From: Paracoccaceae bacterium
GTDB lineage: Bacteria; Pseudomonadota; Alphaproteobacteria; Rhodobacterales; Rhodobacteraceae
Direction: 5' to 3'
NCBI GenBank assembly: GCA_003545125.1
Contig: DQCI01000052.1
Span: forward strand, 6,578-18,023
DNA: 11,446 bases
Shown: positions 1 through 5,677 of the stretch, piece by piece
Numbering within the stretch: the first letter of the stretch is position 1
Layout of the letters: every line of letters starts with the position of its first letter
The notes under the pieces: model-generated
Told to the model about the DNA's origin: nothing
Seen by the model: only the letters and a program-made list of their open reading frames with translations
Database searches by the model: none
Made by a program: the position numbers and the translations under genes

Positions 1-54
1 GTGAGCGAGGCGGAATGGAACGTGGTTCTCGACCTGGCGGGCGAAAAAACCTAG
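1..54 (+). CDS. C-terminal end of an unidentified upstream protein (partial)
   Basis: Frame 1 is open from the first base to a TAG at 52-54 and gives VSEAEWNVVLDLAGEKT. A 60-base gap then precedes the next gene, so this reads as the last 17 codons of a gene that begins outside the window. The fragment is too short to assign a family. The GTG at position 1 is most likely an internal codon, although a start there cannot be formally excluded. The coding assignment rests on the open frame and its position only. Confidence 0.4.
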   Translation: MSEAEWNVVLDLAGEKT

Positions 55-114
55 GCGAACCCGGCACCCTCCCGCATACTGCGACAGAATGACGCGTACA
101 GGGAGGGAAACCCC

Positions 115-510
115 ATGGGAATCATCGCAGTATTGGTCGCCGCTCTGGCGGGATTCGGGTTCGGCACGGTCTGGTACATGAGCCTGGCCAAGCCGTGGAT
201 GGCAGCCGCCGGCGTCGAGGTGGGCGACGACGGCCGTCCGGTCAATTCGAAAAACCCGCTGCCCTATATCTCCGCCTTCGTCATGGCGATCCTGGTCGCG
301 GGTATGATGCGGCACGTCTTCGTGATGTCGGGGATCGATACGGTCGGCAAAGGTCTGATGACCGGCCTCGGGCTTGGCCTGTTCGTCGCCGCACCCTGGA
401 TCGTGAACAACGTGATGTTCTCGAACAAGCCCAAGAGCCTCGCGCTCATCGACGGCGGCTACGCTGCGGGCGGCTGTACAGTGATCGGCCTGGTGCTGGC
501 GCTGTTCTGA
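115..510 (+). CDS. DUF1761 family small integral membrane protein
   Basis: This 131-residue protein has about four membrane helices (roughly residues 2-22, 50-70, 81-101 and 111-131) and a short soluble loop at about 30-48. Two signatures of the DUF1761 family are visible: an early Gly-x-x-Trp-Tyr at the end of helix 1 (residues 17-21), and a C-terminal Asn-x-x-Phe...Lys-Pro-x-x-Leu...Ile-Asp-x-Gly-Tyr block (98-116). The length is normal for the family. The ATG at 115 has a strong GGGAGGG ribosome site about 8 bases upstream. No function is established for the family, and the neighbours do not suggest one. It is probably a single-gene unit, since the next gene downstream lies on the other strand. 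Confidence 0.85.
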   Translation: MGIIAVLVAALAGFGFGTVWYMSLAKPWMAAAGVEVGDDGRPVNSKNPLPYISAFVMAILVAGMMRHVFVMSGIDTVGKGLMTGLGLGLFVAAPWIVNNVMFSNKPKSLALIDGGYAAGGCTVIGLVLALF

Positions 511-561
511 TTTGCGCTTTTCGGATTTGCGCTGCTCGGAATTGCCTGGTGCTGAATAGAA

Positions 562-599
562 AAGGAGGGCCCCGTGTCCGGATCATCGGGACCCTCCTT
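562..599 (-). terminator. Rho-independent terminator, better oriented for the minus strand
   Basis: A 13-base-pair stem with one internal mismatch pairs 562-574 with 587-599 (AAGGAGGGcCCCG with CGGGaCCCTCCTT) around a 12-base loop. Read on the minus strand, the stem runs into CCTTTTCTATT, a usable U-tract. On the plus strand it is followed by CCACCCC, which is poor. It could stop the DUF1761 transcript in a U-independent way, but its orientation suits a minus-strand transcript. Confidence 0.6.
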
Positions 600-665
600 C
601 CACCCCACGTGCTCCCTCAGCACCACACGTGTCTCTGAAAAAAGGTCCGACCATCCTGGCCTTGA
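562..665 (-). ncRNA. Candidate small RNA between convergent genes
   Basis: A minus-strand promoter-like pair at 670-698 would start an RNA near 663. It would run about 100 bases to the U-tract after the 562-599 hairpin. The RNA would contain a six-U run (644-650 region), the CACGUG-bounded hairpin at 606-631 and the terminator stem. No long open frame fits. The sequence does not match a small RNA family I can name. The case is structural only and no transcription evidence is available, so confidence is low. The alternative is a bidirectional terminator for the convergent neighbours. Confidence 0.2.
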
Positions 666-669
666 GATG

Positions 670-698
670 ACACTAGGCCAAACGCCCGGTCCGCGCAA
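670..698 (-). promoter_or_regulatory. Possible sigma-70 promoter for a minus-strand small RNA
   Basis: On the minus strand, TTGCGC (693-698) and TAGTGT (670-675) are separated by 17 bases. The spacing is ideal, but each hexamer matches consensus only in part. It sits about 70 bases upstream of the terminator hairpin at 562-599. Confidence 0.2.
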
Positions 699-761
699 CG
701 ATGGAGTGCTTAGAATTAGCCGTGTTTTCAATGCGTTATTGGTAACGATCCCTTAACGGAA

Positions 762-790
762 AACGGGGACGCTTGGGCGGCGTCCCCGTT
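762..790 (-). terminator. Rho-independent terminator of the DUF2853 gene
   Basis: A perfect 11-base-pair stem (AACGGGGACGC at 762-772 with GCGTCCCCGTT at 780-790) encloses a 7-base loop. On the minus strand it is followed by TTTTCC. It lies 24 bases past the stop codon of the DUF2853 gene, the expected place for its terminator. Confidence 0.8.
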
Positions 791-813
791 CGTAATCCGG
801 TCCGGCGTTCAGC

Positions 814-1155
814 TCAGCCGTAGACGCTTTCCTTGCCGAAATGCTTGGCCAGCAGGTAGTAGACGACAGGGCGGTACTTGTTGCGCTCCGAACGGCCGTA
901 GGTCTCGATCACGGAATTGATCGCTTCCATCAGCTCCGGCCCATCCGCGAGGCCGAGTTTCTTCATCAGGAAGTTGTTCTTCACCGTTTCCAGCTCGCTC
1001 TCCTGACCGGCCGCAACCGTCGCTGCATCGGCGTTGTAGATCGACGGGCCGCAGCCGATGGTCACCTTGGTCAGCAGGCCCATGTCAGGCTCGACGCCGC
1101 ACTTGTTCTTCAGGTCATCAGCGTACTTGGCGATGAGCTCGTCTCTCTTTCCCAT
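814..1155 (-). CDS. DUF2853 family protein
   Basis: This 113-residue soluble protein matches the DUF2853 family in length and pattern: an N-terminal MGKRDELIAKYADDLKNK helix, a central Gly-Cys-Gly-Pro-Ser-Ile-Tyr-Asn block (34-41), and a C-terminal Arg-x-Lys-Tyr-Arg-Pro-Val-Val-Tyr-Tyr-Leu-Leu-Ala block (91-103). The same frame stays open far upstream, but the ATG at 1153-1155 has an AAGGGAG ribosome site 8 bases away, and homology begins there, so the long version is rejected. The family has no established biochemical role, though its members are small helical proteins common in alphaproteobacteria. It is transcribed alone, divergent from the TrpB-like gene, and ends in a strong terminator. 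Its leader carries a hairpin whose 5' arm repeats the arm of the terminator. Confidence 0.85.
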   Translation of the reverse strand: MGKRDELIAKYADDLKNKCGVEPDMGLLTKVTIGCGPSIYNADAATVAAGQESELETVKNNFLMKKLGLADGPELMEAINSVIETYGRSERNKYRPVVYYLLAKHFGKESVYG

Positions 1156-1175
1156 TTGAAAACTCCCTTGGGTAC

Positions 1176-1193
1176 ACGGGGGTTGGTCCCCGT
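1176..1193 (-). promoter_or_regulatory. Hairpin in the DUF2853 leader
   Basis: ACGGGG (1176-1181) pairs with CCCCGT (1188-1193) around a 6-base loop. It ends about 20 bases before the DUF2853 start codon, just upstream of the ribosome site. A promoter-like TTGTCG-N17-TACCTT pair lies further upstream on the minus strand (about 1204-1232), so the hairpin would be transcribed. Its function is unknown. Confidence 0.3.
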
Positions 1194-1347
1194 TTGGCGT
1201 GAAGGTACCGCGATACAGACTCACCGACAAAGGAAAATTCGAGCCGGAAATTCCCCGTAAGGCGACGACAAACTGCGTGATCCCGCTTGCCCGACCGAAA
1301 GAAATCCTTTCAATTCGTTTCCGAGTACAACGAGGAGGAATATTGCC

Positions 1348-2553
1348 GTGGGCTACCTGAAAACCACACCCAACCGCGACGGTTATTTCGGCGAGTATGG
1401 TGGCGCGATGCTGCCGCCGCCGCTCGAGCCGCATTTCAAGGAAATCCGCGAAGCCTATGAACGGATTTCGAAATCGGCCGATTTCATCGCCGAGCTGCGC
1501 CTGATCCGCAAGCATTTCCAGGGGCGGCCGACCCCGATCAGCTATCTCAAGAACATGTCCGGCCGGCTTGGCGGCGCACAGATCTACGCCAAGCGCGAAG
1601 ACCTCAATCACACCGGCGCGCACAAACTCAACCACTGCATGGGCGAGGGGCTGCTGGCGAAGTTCATGGGCAAAAAGAAGCTCATGGCCGAAACCGGCGC
1701 CGGCCAGCACGGCGTGGCCCTGGCCACGGCAGCCGCCTACTTCGGTATGGAGTGCGAGATCCACATGGGCGAGATCGACATCGCCAAGGAAGCGCCCAAC
1801 GTCACCCGGATGAAACTTCTGGGCGCCACGGTTGTGCCGGTGGGCTTCGGCGGACGCTCGCTGAAAGAGGCGGTCGACAGCGCCTTCGGCAGCTACATCG
1901 AACAGGCCGACAAGGCGCTCTTCGCGATCGGCTCGGTCGTGGGCCCGCACCCCTTCCCGATGATCGTGCGCGATTTTCAGCACATCGTCGGCGTCGAATC
2001 GCGCGAACAGTTCCTGGAGATGACCGGCGATCTGCCCGACATGGTTGCGGCCTGCGTCGGTGGCGGCTCCAACGCGATGGGCCTGTTCTCGGGCTTCATC
2101 GACGATGAGGGCGTCTCGCTGCACGGCGTCGAACCGCTCGGCACCTCGTCGAAACTCGGCGATCACGCCGCGACGATCACCTACGGCGAAGACGGCGACA
2201 TCCACGGTTTCCACACCTTGGTGCTCAAAGACGAAAACGGCGAGCCCGCCCCGGTCCACACCATCGCCTCCGGCCTCGACTATCCCGGCGTCGGCCCGGA
2301 GCACGCCTATCTGCACAAGATCGGCAAGGTGAACTACACCGCGGCCGACGACAAGGAAGCGCTCGCCGCCTTCTATGCCTCGTCGCGAGAGGAAGGCATC
2401 ATCCCGGCGCTCGAAAGCGCCCATGCGCTCGCCTTTGCGATGCGGGAAGCGCCGAAGAACCCCGGCAAGTCGATCCTCATCAACATGTCAGGCCGCGGTG
2501 ACAAGGATATCGACTACGTCACCGAGACCTTCGGATTTGGCGACGAGAGCTGA
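1348..2553 (+). CDS. trpB: Stand-alone tryptophan synthase beta-chain-like PLP enzyme
   Basis: This 401-residue fold-type II PLP enzyme is of the TrpB type, which makes tryptophan from indole and serine. By alignment from memory with Salmonella TrpB, the Schiff-base lysine is K93 (HTGAHK), the catalytic glutamate E115 (AETGAGQHG), the phosphate loop GGGSNA is at 238-243, the closing aspartate D311 is in [10 protein letters not shown]356 is in GIIPALES, and the pyridine-contacting serine is S381 (SGRGDKD). The length is normal. The GTG at 1348 follows a good AGGAGG at 1332-1337. There is no trpA or trpF beside it, so this is probably a second TrpB, not the trpFBA copy. Divergent points include AKEAP (146-150) where typical enzymes have ERQxP, and the GTSSKLGD region (265-272). 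The lysine that contacts TrpA in Salmonella (K167) is kept as K173. The exact substrate is uncertain; tryptophan synthesis or indole salvage is likeliest. Confidence 0.85.
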   Translation: MGYLKTTPNRDGYFGEYGGAMLPPPLEPHFKEIREAYERISKSADFIAELRLIRKHFQGRPTPISYLKNMSGRLGGAQIYAKREDLNHTGAHKLNHCMGEGLLAKFMGKKKLMAETGAGQHGVALATAAAYFGMECEIHMGEIDIAKEAPNVTRMKLLGATVVPVGFGGRSLKEAVDSAFGSYIEQADKALFAIGSVVGPHPFPMIVRDFQHIVGVESREQFLEMTGDLPDMVAACVGGGSNAMGLFSGFIDDEGVSLHGVEPLGTSSKLGDHAATITYGEDGDIHGFHTLVLKDENGEPAPVHTIASGLDYPGVGPEHAYLHKIGKVNYTAADDKEALAAFYASSREEGIIPALESAHALAFAMREAPKNPGKSILINMSGRGDKDIDYVTETFGFGDES

Positions 2554-2560
2554 AGCGAAT

Positions 2561-2584
2561 AGCGCCGCCCCACTGGGCGGCGCT
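2561..2584. terminator. Shared bidirectional terminator between trpB-like gene and ahcY
   Basis: A perfect 10-base-pair stem (AGCGCCGCCC at 2561-2570 with GGGCGGCGCT at 2575-2584) closes a 4-base CACT loop, 8 bases after the TrpB-like stop. Only a weak T-rich tail (TTCCTCT) follows on the plus strand. The gap between the convergent genes is just 72 bases, so the hairpin probably serves both. Confidence 0.7.
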
Positions 2585-2625
2585 TCCTCTGTACGGGCGT
2601 GGTGTGGGCGCGGTCCCACCTGGCC

Positions 2626-4011
2626 TCAGTACCGGTAGTGTTCCGGCTTGTAGGGCCCGTCCACCGTCACGCCGATGTACTTCGCCTGGTCCGGCCGCAG
2701 TTCGGTGAGTTTCACCCCGATCCGGCCCAGATGCAGACGCGCGACCTTCTCGTCGAGATGCTTGGGCAGGATGTAGACCTCGTTGCCGTAATCCTCGCCC
2801 TTGGTCCACAGCTCGATCTGTGCCAGCACCTGGTTGGTGAAGCTGGCCGACATCACGAAGGACGGGTGGCCGGTGGCGTTGCCGAGGTTCAGGAGCCGCC
2901 CCTGGGACAACAGGATGATCTTGTTGCCCGAGGGCATCTCGATCATATCCACCTGGTCCTTGATGTTGGTCCACTTGTGGTTCTTCAACGCGGCCACCTG
3001 GATCTCGTTGTCGAAGTGGCCGATGTTGCCGACGATCGCCATGTCCTTCATGGCGCGCATGTGCTCGATTCGGATCACGTCCTTGTTGCCGGTGGTGGTG
3101 ATGAAAATGTCGGCCGTCGCGACCTCGTCTTCAAGCGTGGTCACCTCGAACCCGTCCATCGCCGCCTGCAGCGCGCAGATCGGGTCGACCTCGGTCACCT
3201 TCACCCGGGCGCCGGCACCGCGCAGGCTTGCCGACGAACCCTTGCCGACGTCGCCGTAACCGCAGACCACGGCGACCTTGCCCGCCATCATCACGTCGGT
3301 CGCCCGGCGGATGCCGTCGACCAGCGATTCCTTGCAGCCGTATTTGTTGTCGAACTTCGACTTGGTGACCGAGTCGTTCACGTTGATCGCCGGGAAGGGC
3401 AACTGGCCGGTCTTCACGAGATCATAGAGGCGGTGGACGCCGGTGGTGGTCTCCTCAGAGACGCCTTTGATCTGGTCGCGCACCTTTGTGAACCAGCCCG
3501 GGCTCGCGGCCATGCGCTTGGCGATCTGCTTGTGGATCACCTCTTCCTCTTCCGACCCCGGCACGCCGAGATCTTCGCCGGCTTCGGCGCGCGCGCCGAG
3601 CAAAACGTAAAGTGTCGCGTCGCCACCGTCGTCGAGGATCAGGTTCGGACCGTCCGCGAACTGGAACGACCGGTCGAGGTAGTCCCAATGCTCTTCCAGC
3701 GACTGGCCCTTGATGGCGAAGACCGGGATACCGGCGGCGGCGATCACCGCGGCGGCGTGGTCCTGGGTCGAGTAGATGTTGCACGACGCCCAGCGCACGT
3801 CGGCCCCCAACGCCACCAGCGTTTCAATCAGCGCCGCGGTCTGGATCGTCATGTGCAGCGAGCCGACGATGCGCGCGTCCTTGAGCGGTTTGGAGCCCCC
3901 GTATTCCTCACGCAGCGCCATCAGGCCCGGCATTTCTGTTTCGGCAATGTCGAGCTCCTTGCGACCGAACTCGGCGAGCGCAATATCCTTCACGATGTAG
4001 TTCTGGGTCAC
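2626..4011 (-). CDS. ahcY: Adenosylhomocysteinase (S-adenosyl-L-homocysteine hydrolase)
   Basis: This cytosolic NAD-dependent enzyme splits S-adenosylhomocysteine into adenosine and homocysteine, relieving inhibition of methyltransferases. All expected elements are visible in 461 residues: substrate site H53 and T55 (LHMT), E187 in [10 protein letters not shown]217, D221, N222 and C226 in the [14 protein letters not shown] block, the NAD loop GYGDVGKG (251-258), H332 in GHFDNE, H382 in [10 protein letters not shown], and the C-terminal KPEHYRY tail that reaches the partner subunit. It carries the roughly 40-residue insertion (about 140-180) typical of bacterial forms compared with the 432-residue mammalian enzyme. 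The start codon is GTG (4009-4011), with GGAGG 8 bases upstream. It converges with the TrpB-like gene and is divergent from the HD hydrolase. In Rhodobacter, ahcY lies beside the reg genes; here five genes intervene before regA. Confidence 0.97.
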   Translation of the reverse strand: MTQNYIVKDIALAEFGRKELDIAETEMPGLMALREEYGGSKPLKDARIVGSLHMTIQTAALIETLVALGADVRWASCNIYSTQDHAAAVIAAAGIPVFAIKGQSLEEHWDYLDRSFQFADGPNLILDDGGDATLYVLLGARAEAGEDLGVPGSEEEEVIHKQIAKRMAASPGWFTKVRDQIKGVSEETTTGVHRLYDLVKTGQLPFPAINVNDSVTKSKFDNKYGCKESLVDGIRRATDVMMAGKVAVVCGYGDVGKGSSASLRGAGARVKVTEVDPICALQAAMDGFEVTTLEDEVATADIFITTTGNKDVIRIEHMRAMKDMAIVGNIGHFDNEIQVAALKNHKWTNIKDQVDMIEMPSGNKIILLSQGRLLNLGNATGHPSFVMSASFTNQVLAQIELWTKGEDYGNEVYILPKHLDEKVARLHLGRIGVKLTELRPDQAKYIGVTVDGPYKPEHYRY

Positions 4012-4061
4012 CTTGCGGGCCTCCGTAAAATCTGGCTTGGCGCGGGGTTATCACTGCCCGG

Positions 4062-4090
4062 CTTAACAGGCAATGAGCACGCATTGACAA
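4062..4090 (-). promoter_or_regulatory. Possible ahcY promoter
   Basis: On the minus strand, TTGTCA (4085-4090) and GTTAAG (4062-4067) are 17 bases apart, leaving a leader of about 45 bases before the ahcY GTG. The -35 match is good and the -10 match is moderate. The -35 overlaps that of the opposing promoter candidate. No SAM or SAH riboswitch pattern is apparent in the leader. Confidence 0.3.
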
Positions 4091-4112
4091 CCCTACTGCG
4101 AACGCCATTCTG
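4084..4112 (+). promoter_or_regulatory. Possible promoter of the HD hydrolase gene
   Basis: A consensus TTGACA at 4084-4089 is followed after 16-17 bases by a weak CATTCT/ATTCTG -10 region (4106-4112). It is about 20 bases before the ATG and close to the AGGAG ribosome site (4122-4126), so any leader would be very short. The -35 is convincing and the -10 is not. Confidence 0.3.
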
Positions 4113-4132
4113 GCCCGGATCAGGAGAAAACC

Positions 4133-4723
4133 ATGCCACCACCCCGCGCGTATCAGCGGATGCTTTCGGGCCGCAGGCTCGATCTACTCGACCCGACGCC
4201 GATGGATATCGAGATCGCAGACATCGCCCACGGGTTGGCTTTCGTCGCCCGTTGGAACGGGCAGACCATCGGCGACTGGCCCTATTCAGTGGCCGAACAC
4301 TCGCTGCTGGTCGAGACGCTGTTTTCGCGGATGAACCCGGGCGTACCCGCGAAATGGCAGCTCGCGGCATTGCTGCATGACGCGCCGGAATACGTCATCG
4401 GCGACATGATCTCGCCGGTGAAGGCGGCGGTGGGGCCGGCCTATGGTGAGCTGGACGACCGGCTCATGGCGGCAATTCATATCCGCTTCGGCCTGCCCGC
4501 CGAGGTGCCGGTGAAGATCAAGAAGGCGATCAAGAAGGCCGACCGAGTCTCGGCCTGGCTGGAGGCGACGCAGATCGCGGGGTTTGCGAAACCCGAGAGC
4601 GACAAGTTCTTCGGCAAACCGGATCCGGAGATGATCCGTGGGCTCGAGATTCACCTGCGCGCGCCGCGCGCGGTGCGGGAGGATTTCGTGGCCCGGCACG
4701 AGGAATTGCTCGCTCAAGTGTAG
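4133..4723 (+). CDS. HD-domain phosphohydrolase, YfbR-like (possible 5'-nucleotidase)
   Basis: This 196-residue soluble metal-dependent hydrolase belongs to the HD superfamily. The metal ligands are readable as H56 (SVAEHS), H82-D83 (LLHDAPE) and D137 (KKADRVSAWLE). The order and local sequence match E. coli YfbR, a 5'-deoxynucleotidase (H33, H68, D69, D137). Glu86 and Asp91 correspond to YfbR E72 and D77, and an Arg-Trp pair (40-41) lies 15 residues before H56, resembling YfbR R18-W19. By analogy it may hydrolyse nucleoside monophosphates, which would fit ahcY next door as a producer of adenosine, but substrate specificity is inferred. ATG 4133 is supported by AGGAG 6 bases upstream. It is the first gene of a plus-strand pair with the acetyltransferase, 141 bases ahead of it. 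Confidence 0.8.
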   Translation: MPPPRAYQRMLSGRRLDLLDPTPMDIEIADIAHGLAFVARWNGQTIGDWPYSVAEHSLLVETLFSRMNPGVPAKWQLAALLHDAPEYVIGDMISPVKAAVGPAYGELDDRLMAAIHIRFGLPAEVPVKIKKAIKKADRVSAWLEATQIAGFAKPESDKFFGKPDPEMIRGLEIHLRAPRAVREDFVARHEELLAQV

Positions 4724-4786
4724 GCGGGCGAAGACTGCGCGATGGGTGGGCGAACTCGGACAGGGGGTCAGGGCTTTGATTTTATT

Positions 4787-4804
4787 ACAGATAGCGCTAA
4801 CTGT
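4787..4804. promoter_or_regulatory. 18-base palindrome, possible operator upstream of the acetyltransferase
   Basis: ACAGATAGCGCTAACTGT is a dyad with 8 of 9 base pairs matching. It lies in an AT-rich patch (about 4775-4815) inside GC-rich DNA and in the gap between the HD hydrolase and the acetyltransferase. The TAGCGCTA core resembles operators of LacI-family repressors. A TTGATT at 4776-4781 could be a -35 element overlapping it. No LacI-type gene is in the window. Confidence 0.3.
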
Positions 4805-4864
4805 GTTTTGCGGGCGAACCCGCCGGGCGAAGCCCCGCGTGACCCTGCGCAGCGCGACCGCCCG

Positions 4865-5290
4865 ATGACTTTCATCACCCGCTCCGCCACGCTTGCCGAC
4901 ATCCGCCAGATGGCCGAAGTGGCCGGCTCGCCGGTGACGGCGCAGGGGCTGGCCGACTGGATGGACGGCGACAGCGCCTATGCCGCCTGGCATTTGATCG
5001 AGGATGACAGCGGCCGTTTGCTCGGATTTCAGCACATCGGCCGCACCGAGACGCTTGCGGCCGACGCCTGTGAGATCGCGACCTTTCTGGACCCCAACCC
5101 CCTGCCGGTCGGCGCGGCCGCAAGCCTGTTCGACGCGACCGCGCACTCCGCGCGCCTGCTGCGCTACGCGTGGATATCGGCGGATGTGGCCGCGGAGAAT
5201 GCCGCGGCCCGGATCTACTACCAGAACCGGGGTTTCAGGCTCTATTCCAGCGTAAAAGCCCGTGTGCTGATGCGCTTCGATCTCGATTGA
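4865..5290 (+). CDS. GNAT family N-acetyltransferase
   Basis: This 141-residue protein has the GNAT plan: an N-terminal strand and helix (ITRSATLADIRQMAEVAG), a central strand with Leu-Leu-Gly-Phe-Gln-His (52-57), the acyl-CoA stretch near 77-90 in a degenerate form (PLPVGAAASLFDAT instead of a clear Q/R-x-x-G-x-G/A), and the C-terminal Glu-Asn-x-Ala-Ala-Arg-x-Tyr-Tyr-x-x-Arg-Gly-Phe signature (111-124). It probably transfers an acetyl group from acetyl-CoA to a small amine or amino acid, but the substrate cannot be read from sequence. The frame is open back to an ATG at 4742 (182 residues); I prefer ATG 4865 because GNAT homology begins there and the extra region overlaps an AT-rich palindrome. 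No good ribosome site precedes either start, so the start is uncertain. Confidence 0.75.
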   Translation: MTFITRSATLADIRQMAEVAGSPVTAQGLADWMDGDSAYAAWHLIEDDSGRLLGFQHIGRTETLAADACEIATFLDPNPLPVGAAASLFDATAHSARLLRYAWISADVAAENAAARIYYQNRGFRLYSSVKARVLMRFDLD

Positions 5291-5312
5291 GGACCCATCC
5301 CAACCGCGACCG

Positions 5313-5356
5313 TCCGGTCCGGGCATGCCGCGCCGTGACAGCACGCCCGGACCGGA
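5313..5356. terminator. Long inverted repeat between convergent genes
   Basis: A perfect 12-base-pair stem (TCCGGTCCGGGC at 5313-5324 with GCCCGGACCGGA at 5345-5356) encloses a 20-base loop. It lies 22 bases past the acetyltransferase stop and about 50 bases past the stop of the opposing 55-residue gene. No U-tract follows on either strand, so it may act as a weak or Rho-assisted bidirectional terminator or an mRNA end stabiliser. Confidence 0.45.
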
Positions 5357-5406
5357 TCCGCAAGGGCGACACCCGCGCCCCCGGGAGTTGACCGGCCGAG
5401 CCCCGC

Positions 5407-5574
5407 CTACCAGTAGCCGCGCCGGTAGCGGTTCAGGGTGTCGAGCGCTTCGCGTTCGCGACGGCTTTCCTCCTCGCGCCGGTTGTGCAGGTGCTGCTCG
5501 CGGTCGAACGGCGTGCCCTCGAAAGGGTGGGTGCGGGTTGCGGTGCGAAAGACAGAGGCCATGATCTCGAACAT
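5407..5574 (-). CDS. Small basic protein of unknown function, 55 residues
   Basis: On the minus strand an ATG at 5572-5574 opens a 55-residue frame ending in TAG at 5407-5409. An AAAGGAG ribosome site lies 6 bases upstream. The protein begins MFEIMASVFRTATRTHPFEG, has a highly charged middle rich in Arg and Glu (about 25-43, predicted helical), and ends Arg-Tyr-Arg-Arg-Gly-Tyr-Trp. I do not recognise a family. No membrane segment or signal peptide is visible; the C-terminal aromatic-basic tail could bind RNA or protein. It is transcribed away from the LysR-type gene across a 103-base gap, the classic arrangement for a LysR target. The coding call rests on the strong ribosome site, the sensible composition and the gap it fills. 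Confidence 0.6.
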   Translation of the reverse strand: MFEIMASVFRTATRTHPFEGTPFDREQHLHNRREEESRREREALDTLNRYRRGYW

Positions 5575-5640
5575 ATCGTTCTCCTTTGTTGTAAGTCTCT
5601 GTCATCAAGACACCACGAAAAGTGCTTTAAACGAAGTTTC

Positions 5641-5653
5641 TATGGTTTCCATA
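5641..5653. promoter_or_regulatory. Short dyad in the LysR divergent gap, candidate operator
   Basis: TATGG-TTT-CCATA is a 5-3-5 dyad, 24 bases before the LysR-type start, overlapping a CATACT -10-like hexamer (5650-5655). LysR-family proteins usually bind dyads in the gap with their divergent target. A site this short could easily occur by chance. Confidence 0.25.
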
Positions 5654-5677
5654 CTGTAAGCTGGGCTAACATCACTA

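Larger units (their letters stand above)
511..813. other. Gap without a protein gene, with two strong hairpins
   Basis: These 303 bases separate two convergent genes. No open frame here has both a plausible start and family-like content; frames that cross it are shadows. It holds the hairpin at 562-599, paired CACGTG words at 606-611 and 626-631 flanking a small GTGCT/AGCAC hairpin (609-623), a possible minus-strand promoter at 670-698, and the terminator at 762-790. It is AT-richer than its surroundings around 640-760. A minus-strand small RNA is the best explanation I can offer for these elements, but this is inference. Confidence 0.5.

Noticed and set aside
742..757. GTAA-N7-TTAAC, resembling a CtrA box
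   Set aside because: One half-site has a mismatch and it lies downstream of both flanking genes, beside a terminator, so there is no clear promoter for it to act on.
814..2424. A 536-residue minus-strand frame extending the DUF2853 gene
   Set aside because: Only the last 113 residues have homology and a ribosome site; the rest is antisense to the TrpB-like gene and is low-complexity shadow sequence.
4012..4132. A SAM/SAH or SAH riboswitch in the ahcY leader
   Set aside because: Expected because such elements precede SAM-cycle genes in related bacteria, but I could not fit the conserved cores or the pseudoknot to this sequence.
2599..4380. A 593-residue plus-strand frame across ahcY
   Set aside because: It is antisense to ahcY, rich in His, Asp, Arg and Val as expected from the complement of a GC-rich gene, and has no recognisable domain.
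4742..4864. Longer start of the acetyltransferase (182 residues)
   Set aside because: The extra 41 residues lack GNAT character, cover the AT-rich palindrome and have no better ribosome site.
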